Source: Clostridiales bacterium (GTDB lineage Bacteria; Bacillota; Clostridia; Christensenellales; Borkfalkiaceae). From it: a stretch of 51,508 nucleotides of DNA. The notes under the pieces are model-generated. The model made no database searches and was not told where the DNA came from. It saw nothing but the letters and a program-made list of their open reading frames with translations. Positions within the stretch are counted from its first letter, which is position 1; every line of letters begins with the position of its first letter. This document shows positions 1 to 7,836 of the stretch, in pieces. The stretch covers positions 1-51,508 of the forward strand of contig SVHP01000002.1 in the NCBI GenBank assembly GCA_015055735.1, given 5' to 3'. The position numbers and the translations under genes were made by a program.

Positions 1-88
1 GGGTAACAAGTAAAAGGTGCGAGACTGGCAGGTCGTTTAAATACGCACTTGTGCGTAAGCCAGAATAGTTTAGGGCTAATTGCCCGAA
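1..88 (+). ncRNA. 3' end of an unidentified structured RNA (tentative)
   Basis: No reading frame fits here. The sequence folds into nested stems: CTGGC at about 27-31 can pair with GCCAG at about 59-63, enclosing an ACGCA/TGCGT hairpin, and GGGC/GCCC forms another hairpin at about 74-85. The stems are followed by the shared terminator-like hairpin at 98-116. This looks like the end of a structured RNA transcribed rightwards, but I could not match it to RNase P RNA, tmRNA, SRP RNA or rRNA by their conserved boxes. The 5' part lies outside the window, so identity and even strand are uncertain. Confidence 0.3.
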
Positions 89-91
89 AAT

Positions 92-116
92 GAAAAACCA
101 CCAGCTAGGCTGGTGG
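92..116 (-). terminator. Terminator of the PepV-like gene
   Basis: CCACCAGC/GCTGGTGG forms an 8-bp stem with a 3-nt loop. On the minus strand it is followed by a run of five T, just after the dipeptidase stop codon. On the plus strand it is followed by a looser AT-rich stretch, so it may also end the RNA at 1-88. Confidence 0.75.
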
Positions 117-125
117 ATATTTATT

Positions 126-1424
126 TTATAATAATTTGGTATCGTTAAGGTCGAATATTGCCTTTTCGTAAATATCGTACGATTTTTTAAGGTAAGATAT
201 CGGCACGTTTTCGTTGGCGTCGTGAATATTGTCGATATGATCGCTAAACTTAGGGCCGAAAGCGCAACCTTTAGCAAAAGCCCTTGCAAAAGTACTGCCA
301 CCTTGACTGATAGGCTGTGCCTTTTCGCCCGTAAAGAAGTTGTAAGCGTTGAGCAGTGTTTGAACGAAAGCCCCGTCCTTTTCGACCATAACGGGGGCAT
401 GGCGTTTTTTAGTTTTGACTGAAAGGTCAAATTTATTAAAAATCGGCATAAGGTCTAAAAGGGTTAAAGGCGCAGGGATACGGCAGTCGCAAGTAATGAC
501 TATTTTATCGTCTACTTCTTCGATTAAATCGGGCGATAAGGTGACGAAACCTTGTTCGGTTTGCATTTTTTGTACGCCGAGTTTATCTAGGAATAGGTGG
601 TCGATAAGGTCTTGAACGGCTTCGCCACACTCTAAAAGGTAATTTAATAGTGGCAAAATAGCGTTTTTACCAAGATGAGGCGTAGAGCCGTGCGCAGACT
701 TGCCGTAACTTTCTATTTCGCCATTGTCGTTTAAGGTTAAGCCGTACTTGTCTAATAGCCTTTTATCGACCATACCGCCACTGTAAGCACTTTCTTGTGG
801 AAGAATAGTAACCTTGTCGCAAACTGCGTTTACCACCGTGCCACCCTTTACGTTTTTGAAGTTTTTGAAAGACGGAATACAAAAACTTACTTCGACTATG
901 CCCTTTTCGGCGTAAGAGATAGGAAAGTTGCCGTCGGGCGAAAAGCCGTATTCGGGAAGAGTAGTTTTGGTTAGTATATATTCTAAATCACGCCAACCAC
1001 TTTCTTCGTCACAACCAACGATAAGCCTAAAGCGTTTGTTGATAGGTTTGCCGCTGTTTTTAAGTTCATTAAGCGCATATAAACAAGATAGAAGTGGCGC
1101 TTTGTCGTCCGAAACGCCCCTACCGTAAAGCACTCCCTCAATTTCGGTTAGATTAAATGGGTTGGTGTTCCAACCAATGCCGATAGGCACTACGTCAAGA
1201 TGACCGATAATACCTATTTCTTGACCACTGCCAAACGCCACTTCGCCGGCGTATCCGTCGTAATCGATAACTTCAAAGCCCATGTTTTTGGCAAGAGATA
1301 GAAAATAGTCTAGAGTCTTTCTTATATTCTCGCCGAACGGCGCAGATGAAGTAGGGTTAGATAAAACGCTTTCAAAAGAAATGAGTTTTTGTAAGTCTTT
1401 GTAATATTGTTCAAAGTTTTGCAT
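126..1424 (-). CDS. pepV: M20 family dipeptidase, PepV-like
   Basis: A 432-residue cytosolic zinc dipeptidase of the M20 family (PepV/Sapep group) that would hydrolyse dipeptides taken up or released by peptide turnover. Visible metal-site motifs are GHLDVVP, an RGVSDDK segment with the bridging aspartate, the catalytic DEESG, and a C-terminal DNIHDANEN segment with the last histidine ligand. The length is slightly below the usual ~470. A longer frame reaches 1478, but I chose the ATG at 1424 because TAAGGAGCAATCTTTA sits directly before it. It is monocistronic, has its own promoter and terminator, and is divergent from radC. Confidence 0.9.
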   Translation of the reverse strand: MQNFEQYYKDLQKLISFESVLSNPTSSAPFGENIRKTLDYFLSLAKNMGFEVIDYDGYAGEVAFGSGQEIGIIGHLDVVPIGIGWNTNPFNLTEIEGVLYGRGVSDDKAPLLSCLYALNELKNSGKPINKRFRLIVGCDEESGWRDLEYILTKTTLPEYGFSPDGNFPISYAEKGIVEVSFCIPSFKNFKNVKGGTVVNAVCDKVTILPQESAYSGGMVDKRLLDKYGLTLNDNGEIESYGKSAHGSTPHLGKNAILPLLNYLLECGEAVQDLIDHLFLDKLGVQKMQTEQGFVTLSPDLIEEVDDKIVITCDCRIPAPLTLLDLMPIFNKFDLSVKTKKRHAPVMVEKDGAFVQTLLNAYNFFTGEKAQPISQGGSTFARAFAKGCAFGPKFSDHIDNIHDANENVPISYLKKSYDIYEKAIFDLNDTKLL

Positions 1425-1521
1425 TAAAGATTGCTCCTTATTTTTAGATAAGAGATTGGCTAGATAAACGCTAGTCAAATTTTTAGCAGTAAAGTAGCCG
1501 TTGACTTGACTACTATATAAT

Positions 1522-1550
1522 ATTATACAATATTATTTAAAAATTTGTAA
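1522..1550 (-). promoter_or_regulatory. Promoter of pepV-like gene
   Basis: On the minus strand TTACAA is followed after 17 bp by TATAAT, giving a start near 1515 and a leader of about 90 nt before the pepV start codon. Confidence 0.6.
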
Positions 1551-1578
1551 TCATATTTATAATAATAATCTTTTTATT

Positions 1579-1606
1579 TTGTTTTTTTGCAAAATTATGT
1601 TAGAAT
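1579..1606 (+). promoter_or_regulatory. Promoter of radC, apparently leaderless
   Basis: TTGTTT, a 16-bp spacer and an extended minus-10 (TG-T-TAGAAT, hexamer 1601-1606). The ATG of radC is at 1614, where transcription would start, and there is no purine-rich ribosome binding site. Confidence 0.5.
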
Positions 1607-1613
1607 ATCTTGT

Positions 1614-2339
1614 ATGAAGCAAGAAAATCTACATTCTGGTCATCGTGACCGTACAATTAAAAAGTTTTTGCGTTCGCCATCGGCTTTTGCTGAACACGAA
1701 GTTTTGGAAGCGCTTTTATTTTACGCTATTCCAAGGGTGGACACAAACCCACTAGCGCATAAGCTTATAAATATGTTCGGAAGCCTTGACGGTGTGTTTA
1801 GCGCTACTCACGAACAGTTGGTGTCGGTTGACGGCGTTGGGGATAAGGTCGCTTCATATCTTATGCTAGTTGGACAGGTAATTATACGAAGTTCACAAAA
1901 TTCTAAAAAGGTAGTCAAACTAAAAAATACTTTTGAAGTTAAGAATTGGTTAGTCGACTTTTTTAAGGGCAAAAACCTTGAATCGTTCGTCATGATTATG
2001 CTAGACGATAATTATAACCTAATTGCCCACTGTGAGTTTTCGGATAAGAGCCTTAGCACGGTAAAGGCTGAAATTCCAGAAGTTGTGACGGCGTTTAATA
2101 TTCATAAGCCTAAATTTGCGATATTTTCGCATAATCACCCAAGTAGCAACGTATCGCCTAGCGAAATTGACGATTTTGCAACTAAAAAACTCAACGTGCT
2201 TTGCGAAATTAACGACGTTAACGTGCTAGACCATATTATAGTTGCAGGTGACGACGCTTATAGCTATCGTCAGTCGGGCAAACTAGACCATATTAAACAA
2301 ACGGCGTCCTTAAATACCTTGTTTAAGGAAATCAAGTAA
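1614..2339 (+). CDS. radC: RadC/JAB-domain protein
   Basis: A 241-residue RadC (UPF0758) protein. The N-terminal half carries a helix-hairpin-helix-like segment (LVSVDGVGDKVASYL) and the C-terminal half a JAB/MPN metalloprotease-like domain with the zinc motif H-N-H-P followed by the downstream aspartate (SPSEIDD). RadC was linked to DNA repair by old genetics, but its biochemical role is unsettled. A TTG nine codons upstream would extend the frame, but neither start has a ribosome binding site. I prefer ATG 1614 because it matches other RadC N-termini and coincides with the predicted transcription start. Confidence 0.85.
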   Translation: MKQENLHSGHRDRTIKKFLRSPSAFAEHEVLEALLFYAIPRVDTNPLAHKLINMFGSLDGVFSATHEQLVSVDGVGDKVASYLMLVGQVIIRSSQNSKKVVKLKNTFEVKNWLVDFFKGKNLESFVMIMLDDNYNLIAHCEFSDKSLSTVKAEIPEVVTAFNIHKPKFAIFSHNHPSSNVSPSEIDDFATKKLNVLCEINDVNVLDHIIVAGDDAYSYRQSGKLDHIKQTASLNTLFKEIK

Positions 2340-2461
2340 AAAACAACTATTAGTTAGAAAAAGATACAAAAGCATAAGTGAAATTGCTAACTAAAAAAGA
2401 TAAAACGGTTAAATTTTATACAATTTTTATATATTCTAGACAGTAAAAGGAGAAATTGAAC

Positions 2462-3901
2462 ATGGAAAAGGTAAGAACTCGTTTTGCGCCAAGCCCTACG
2501 GGATATTTACATATCGGTGGATTAAGAACGGCGCTTTATGGCTACTTATATTCTAAAAGTCACGGTGGTGACTTCATTTTGAGAATTGAAGATACCGATA
2601 CTGCTCGTTACGTGGACGGCTCGGTGCAAATTATTTACGACACCATGCGTGATTCGGGCATTATGTACGACGAAGGTCCTGACGTTGGTGGAAATTATGG
2701 GCCTTACGTTCAAAGCGAAAGAAAAGATATCTACACTGAATACGCTAAAAAATTAGTTGAACTTGGTGGCGCATACTATTGTTTCTGTACGCCTGAGCGT
2801 ATTGCGTCCTTAAAGGACGGCGAAGGCAACGTGCGTTACGATAAGCACTGCTTGAACTTGACTAAAGAAGAAATCCAAGCAAAACTCGACGCTGGCGAGC
2901 CTTACGTTATCCGTCAAAACATACCTAAAGAGGGGGTTAGCAGTTATCACGACCTAGTTTACGGTGAAATTAGCGTTGACTATAAGGATATTGAAGACGG
3001 TATTTTAATTAAGTCGGACGGGATGCCTACTTATAACTTTGCAAACGTTATCGACGACCATTTGATGAATATCACCCACGTTATTCGTGGCAACGAATAC
3101 CTTTCTTCTACTCCTAAATATAACCTAATGTACGATGCGTTCGGCTGGGAAAGACCTGTGTATATCCACCTTCCACCTATTATGAAAGATGCGACTAGAA
3201 AACTTTCTAAACGACACGGCGACGCAAGTTATGAAGACTTCGTTAATAAAGGCTACGTTAAGGAAGCAATCGTAAACTATATAGCCTTACTTGGTTGGAG
3301 TCCTAGCACTAACGACGAGAAAATGAGTCTTACCGAACTTACCGAAAGATTCTCGCTTGAAGGCATCAGCAAATCGTCGTCTATCTTTGACGAAGCCAAG
3401 ATGCGTTGGCTCTCTGGCGAGTATATCAAGGCGATGACCGATGAAGAACTAGTTGAAAAGGCTGATAAATTCTTTAAGATGAGTAAGGTTTACGGCAAAT
3501 ACGACCTTAAAAAGATTGCCTCTTTATTAAAAACTAGAATTGAAATTTACAGCGAGATTCCTGAAAAAATCAACTTCCTTGAAGAGTTTGAAAGGTACGA
3601 TTTATCACTCTATACTCATAAGAAGATGAAAACAGACGCCGATATTGCAAGAACTGTTTTACCACTTGCAAGGGAGAGGATTGCAAATCTTGCTGAATTT
3701 ACCTTCGATAGCGTTCACGATTGTTTAATGCAACTTGTTCAAGACTTGGGAGTAAAGAACGGACAAGTGTTCTGGTGCGTTAGGGTTGCTATCTCAGGTA
3801 AAGAATCGACTGCCGGTGGGGTTATGGAAATTGCAGAACTTCTAGGTAAAGAAGAAACCTTACGCCGACTTGACTATTCAATCGCATTGCTTAACGAATA
3901 A
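2462..3901 (+). CDS. gltX: Glutamyl-tRNA synthetase
   Basis: A 479-residue class I aminoacyl-tRNA synthetase that charges tRNA-Glu (and possibly tRNA-Gln for transamidation). The HIGH signature is in PSPTGYLHIGG near residue 10-20 and the KMSKS equivalent is KLSKRHG near residue 245. The length is typical. The start ATG 2462 follows AAAAGGAGA by about 9 nt. The upstream TTG two codons earlier is not needed. It is monocistronic, between radC and a strong bidirectional terminator. Confidence 0.97.
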   Translation: MEKVRTRFAPSPTGYLHIGGLRTALYGYLYSKSHGGDFILRIEDTDTARYVDGSVQIIYDTMRDSGIMYDEGPDVGGNYGPYVQSERKDIYTEYAKKLVELGGAYYCFCTPERIASLKDGEGNVRYDKHCLNLTKEEIQAKLDAGEPYVIRQNIPKEGVSSYHDLVYGEISVDYKDIEDGILIKSDGMPTYNFANVIDDHLMNITHVIRGNEYLSSTPKYNLMYDAFGWERPVYIHLPPIMKDATRKLSKRHGDASYEDFVNKGYVKEAIVNYIALLGWSPSTNDEKMSLTELTERFSLEGISKSSSIFDEAKMRWLSGEYIKAMTDEELVEKADKFFKMSKVYGKYDLKKIASLLKTRIEIYSEIPEKINFLEEFERYDLSLYTHKKMKTDADIARTVLPLARERIANLAEFTFDSVHDCLMQLVQDLGVKNGQVFWCVRVAISGKESTAGGVMEIAELLGKEETLRRLDYSIALLNE

Positions 3902-4005
3902 TTTGTACAAATAGAATTTGTTTTATTTGTAGCATTTATTGATTTATATTTAACCCATATAAAATTATAGTTAACTTGTAGAATTTATTTAACTTAATAA
4001 ACTAA

Positions 4006-4038
4006 AAACTCGGCTTTTGATTTAAGCCGAGTTTTTTT
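4006..4038 (+). terminator. Bidirectional terminator between gltX and yyaC
   Basis: AAACTCGGCTT pairs with AAGCCGAGTTT around a short loop. A T run follows on both strands, so it can end gltX (+) and the convergent yyaC (-). Confidence 0.85.
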
Positions 4039-4096
4039 ATGAAGGTTAGGTAAACTTAACAACCATAATAAAACATAATTGAATATATTACAGTGA

Positions 4097-4669
4097 TTAT
4101 GCGCCGAAAGTGCCGTTGGTTATTTGGTTTTGTTCGTCGGTTATAAAGTGTATATATTTTTCTATTCCGTTTGCGATTGTTTCAGCCATTTTATATACTA
4201 AGTTTAAGCGTGTTAAGTTAAAAAGATCATAATTTTTAACCGATTTTCCGGCAACTACGCCAATTATGGATAAATCCCCCACTATACCTAAGTTTTTATC
4301 CACCCCAAGTCCAGGTTTTAGACCTTTATTAAGTATTCTAATTAGTCCAACGTCGTCGCTTTCGCCAACGGCAGCGTCTATTGCAATAGAAATTGAGTTG
4401 GGGTGCATTTGTTTTAAGTACGTTCTTGCATATTCAACTTCTTTTGCAGTAATAGGAAAGTTTAGCGTGCCGTATACGTAAGAACGAATATTTCTTTGCT
4501 TTAACAAAGTGCCGACAAGTGGACCTAAACTATCCCCCATAACTAAGTCACTGCCTATACATATAAATATAGGTCTAAGTTTTTTAGGATTACATTCTAA
4601 TAATGAAGTAAAAATCCCGTTTGCTGTGTGTTCACTAAATAAACTAAATGAATACTCTTTGTTTTGCAT
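4097..4669 (-). CDS. yyaC: Spore protein YyaC family (DUF1256)
   Basis: A 190-residue protein of the YyaC/DUF1256 family, found in endospore formers and related to the GPR-type maturation protease fold. The family core is visible: ICIGSDLVMGDSLGPLVG near the N-terminus, then SIAIDAAVGESDDVG, with conserved acidic residues. The start was moved to ATG 4669, preceded by AAGGCGGAAGAATT. In Bacillus subtilis yyaC also lies close to soj-spo0J, and here parA-parB is 5 kb away, so the neighbourhood is conserved. Its presence suggests a sporulating ancestry, not proof of sporulation. Confidence 0.85.
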   Translation of the reverse strand: MQNKEYSFSLFSEHTANGIFTSLLECNPKKLRPIFICIGSDLVMGDSLGPLVGTLLKQRNIRSYVYGTLNFPITAKEVEYARTYLKQMHPNSISIAIDAAVGESDDVGLIRILNKGLKPGLGVDKNLGIVGDLSIIGVVAGKSVKNYDLFNLTRLNLVYKMAETIANGIEKYIHFITDEQNQITNGTFGA

Positions 4670-4929
4670 AATTCTTCCGCCTTGAATTTTTCTATATCCA
4701 TTATTGACAAAATAAATTTTTTTATTCAAAGTATTTGCAAAGCCTTGTAAAATTTTATAAAATGTGTTATTATCATTGTGTAAATCAACTTATTCAATTT
4801 ATAAATTATGTATAAATTGTTATTTAAATTGATTTTTTAATCGTATAGTTAAATTATTCAAAACCTTAACTATTCACAAAAAATATCACGCAAAAACACG
4901 AACGTATGTTTGTGTTTTGGGAGAGCATT

Positions 4930-5688
4930 ATGAATTATTTGTTGCTAAATAATTATAGTGCTATGGCTGATATAGTGGCGCTTGTCTTTTTGGCTTTGTT
5001 TGCGCTGTTTGGTTTTATTAGGGGCTTTACCAAAACTTTCTTTTCGGTATTTGGTACGATTATAGCAATCGTTTTAGCAGTTTTACTTGCCCCTGCTCTA
5101 ACCGAACTGTTACAAAATTCATTTTCGGTAATAAATACCGTGTCTGAATCTATTTCGGGAGTTCTTAACAACGTCTTTGGTGAAGAACTCATGAATATGA
5201 ATTTAGGACAAGTTTCTGAGGACGTTTTGGGTGAAACTAGTTTAGCAAGCTTTATTGTAAAAATAGTTCTTCAACTCAAGAGCGACAACACTATTCCATT
5301 GGTTACAACGTTAAATCAAATAATTTGCCCTACCTTTGCTTATTATATTGTTTTAATTTTATCAGCAGTAGTACTATTTATTATTTTTAAGATTGTATTT
5401 ATTATAGTGCATAGGCTTGTAAAACTTGCGTATGCATGTAAACTTGTTAGAAACGTAGACAGAATTTTAGGCGCTGTACTTGGCTTTATTAATGGTATTT
5501 TTAATTTAGAGTTAATAATTTTGGCAATAAGCATTATACCGATTGCGCTATTTCAAGATATTTATGCAGGAATCCAAGCATCTATACTTGCAAACTTTAT
5601 TGAAGATATAAACCTATATGGATTATTATTAAATGCAATTTCTAGCCAAAACGTAATTGGTGCAATCAAAAACACTATAAAAATCTAA
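4930..5688 (+). CDS. CvpA family membrane protein
   Basis: A 252-residue polytopic membrane protein. The N-terminal hydrophobic pair separated by GFIRGFTKTFFS is the typical CvpA-family signature. Further hydrophobic segments lie around residues 120-150 and 170-205. CvpA homologues are tied to colicin V production and envelope homeostasis in other bacteria, but the molecular role is not established. The start ATG 4930 follows GGGAGAG; an in-frame upstream ATG at 4906 lacks a site. A clear terminator follows. It lies between yyaC and the parS region. Confidence 0.75.
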   Translation: MNYLLLNNYSAMADIVALVFLALFALFGFIRGFTKTFFSVFGTIIAIVLAVLLAPALTELLQNSFSVINTVSESISGVLNNVFGEELMNMNLGQVSEDVLGETSLASFIVKIVLQLKSDNTIPLVTTLNQIICPTFAYYIVLILSAVVLFIIFKIVFIIVHRLVKLAYACKLVRNVDRILGAVLGFINGIFNLELIILAISIIPIALFQDIYAGIQASILANFIEDINLYGLLLNAISSQNVIGAIKNTIKI

Positions 5689-5694
5689 TTTTTA

Positions 5695-5727
5695 TACACC
5701 GTAATTCATTTTACGGTGTATTTTTTG
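5695..5727 (+). terminator. Terminator of cvpA-like gene
   Basis: TACACCGTAA/TTACGGTGTA 10-bp stem with a TTCATT loop, followed by TTTTTTG. Confidence 0.85.
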
Positions 5728-5956
5728 TTTAAAAACAATTAAAAACAGCCAAAACAAATATAAAATCAAATAAACATTCTATAATTATTATAAAAACTAC
5801 TAATTTTTCTATATTATCTACTATAATTTATATAAAATTTACTATAATATCTGTACAAATTAGTCAAATTTCCATACAAAATGCTTTAATTTTGTAAAAC
5901 AACAACACAAACGCTACGTAAATTACTGTTTTTTGTTAAAAACAAGCCATTTCTTA

Positions 5957-5972
5957 TGTTTCACGTGAAGCT
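5957..5972. other. parS site 1 (14/16 match)
   Basis: TGTTTCACGTGAAGCT matches the ParB binding consensus TGTTNCACGTGAAACA except at two 3' bases. The CACGTG core is intact. Confidence 0.8.
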
Positions 5973-5996
5973 TATACTGCTTGCCTTGTTTTTGGG

Positions 5997-6012
5997 TGTT
6001 TCACGTGAAACA
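5997..6012. other. parS site 2 (perfect)
   Basis: TGTTTCACGTGAAACA is a perfect 16-bp palindromic parS. The cognate parA-parB pair begins 4 kb downstream. Confidence 0.95.
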
Positions 6013-6039
6013 ATGTTTGTTGTATGGTTTTTAATAAAA

Positions 6040-6055
6040 TGTTTCATGTGAAACA
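6040..6055. other. parS site 3 (one mismatch)
   Basis: TGTTTCATGTGAAACA differs from the consensus by one core base (C to T). It lies 28 bp after site 2. Confidence 0.85.
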
Positions 6056-6293
6056 ATAATATGTAAATCTTTTCCAAAAATGGTAAAATTATACTGCATA
6101 TAATATAAAATATTTATGAATTGATACAAAATGACTGTATAAATTGCCTGGCAAAAATTTTCGTCATTCTCGCTCATTGCGTTATAATGACAATTTTTAT
6201 AATGATAATATTTTTATTAAAAGCTATAAAACGGCTGTTTTTTATTATAAATTATATTGAATAGGTGGTAAAGATGGTTTGTAAAGTAAAAAG

Positions 6294-6325
6294 TTATTAA
6301 CATATGTGCATAACTATGTTGATAA
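6294..6325. other. DnaA-box-like cluster within an inverted repeat
   Basis: TTATTAACA (6294-6302), TGTGCATAA (6305-6313, reverse complement of TTATGCACA, a full match to TTATNCACA) and TGTTGATAA (6317-6325, reverse of TTATCAACA) lie within 32 bp. The outer two form a near-perfect inverted repeat. Confidence 0.45.
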
Positions 6326-7603
6326 CTTTTCGTTTGTGCTAAAATTTTATATTAAATTATATATAAAAGTTCAAAAATCTTTAGCCTTGTATAGTCTGCG
6401 TTGTTTTTTTGTCCGAAAAGTTGATGTTCGTAAGTGTTTTTTTGATGTTTTAGAAATAGTGCTAGTTGTGCCTTTTGTTGCAGTTTGTGGCGCTTTATAT
6501 AATTGCGTTATCGATTTTATTTGGTGCTATTGTGTGCGCATGGTAGTGACTTTTGTTTTGCGAAATTTTAACAATATATTGGCGCAAAATGGCTACAAAA
6601 TCTAGTGGTTTAATTATAAATGTCCACAATTTGTGGTGTTGTGGTTATCGATGAGAATTGTTCTGATTTGATAAAAAATACCATTTGTTGTGCTGAATAT
6701 TTATTAAACTACTAGGGATTGTGTTTTGTTTTATTTGTAATAATTATTGGTGGTGTTTTTTCGTTTTTGTGATAAAAAATAACTTTAAAACTAAAAGATT
6801 ATAGATTGCAAACGTTTTGTTTTTTTATAAATAAATAACAGCTGAACTTTGTTGATTTGTTTTCTGTATTCATGCTATGTCTTAGCGAGTTTTAAGAATA
6901 AAGCATAAAAATTTTATCGACAATATGCTATAAAGCGTCAAAAAAATTAAACAAAGCTTGGTTGAAATTTTATTAGTTTTTTTGCCAAAATACTGTCAAA
7001 AATATATCAAAATAATAACCGAAAATTGATTAAAATTTGACCGTAAAAAAGGCGTTTAGAATTTACTAAATACAGGTAAAAAATTAGGACAAAAAATGGG
7101 TGAAATTACCTAAAAAATAATGCTACATATCATATAAAAACTGTTGGTTTATAAATAATTACAAAATCAAATAACGTTGTAAATTATTGTAAAAAATTGA
7201 TGAACGATCAACAAAATTAACAAAAAATGGGTAAAAAAGGCGCAAAATTTCAGTTGCAAGCGCTGTTTTTATAAAAATGTTTAAAAAAACAATACGAATT
7301 ATTTAAAAAAGCGCTAAAATCGTTTGGATTTTTTTAAGAATTATTATATAATGTATGAGATGATCGATAAGTGTCGCAGTGTGTTTTACGACTTTTTCAA
7401 AATGGAAAAAATTTGTAAAACGGTTGCGTACGCTTATGTTGTGCTTTTTTATGAAAATATTACAAAATTTTCTTCAAAAAAACACGCTGAAAAATCGGCT
7501 GAATTTTTATCGATAAACAAGTCGATTTTTGTCGTAAAATTTTATAGAGTTAAAAGCGTTTCAAGTTTGTTTTAATGAACTTGGTGTACAATGTTTTGTA
7601 AAC

Positions 7604-7634
7604 TTGAAATATTATGCAATTACTAGGGTATAAT
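7604..7634 (+). promoter_or_regulatory. Possible promoter of ftsH
   Basis: TTGAAA and TATAAT with a rather long 19-bp spacer. The resulting leader would be about 195 nt. Confidence 0.35.
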
Positions 7635-7836
7635 ATTTTGAAGAATCATTTTCAAAAAGGTTAGATTCATTTGGCAAGTTATTCGTTGCATAAAGGCGTG
7701 GCGAATACAATCGAACTCTTGTATATTAGCGTTTGTTTAGCTATTGTAGGTTATCTATCGATTGTTTCGGTTATCGATTGAAATTTTGCCTTTTAGAAAA
7801 AGATTTAAGCAAAACATTTTTAAGGAGAACTAGATT

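Larger units (their letters stand above)
5721..7836. other. Gene-poor AT-rich region, candidate origin/centromere
   Basis: About 2.1 kb with no believable gene. It holds three parS sites (5957-6055), a tight group of DnaA-box-like 9-mers at 6294-6325 and further one-mismatch boxes (for example 6914-6922), and runs of A/T suitable for unwinding. By hand count 5721-5940 has 10 G and 29 C on this strand, whereas 6301-6600 has 59 G and 33 C, so the strand bias reverses across the parS cluster. The two short frames in it (6306-6605 and 7324-7575) lack ribosome binding sites and have no domain features. No dnaA, dnaN or rpmH is in the window. Confidence 0.5.

Noticed and set aside
2350-2394. TTAGTTAG/CTAACTAA inverted repeat after radC as a terminator
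   Set aside because: The arms are only 8 bp, 29 bp apart, and AT-rich, too weak to call.
6306-6605. A 99-codon frame in the gene desert after the parS sites
   Set aside because: GTG start inside a DnaA-box-like repeat, no ribosome binding site, biased Phe/Val/Tyr composition typical of AT-rich non-coding DNA, no domain.
7324-7575. An 83-codon frame upstream of ftsH
   Set aside because: No ribosome binding site, no recognisable features, lies in the same AT-rich non-coding region.
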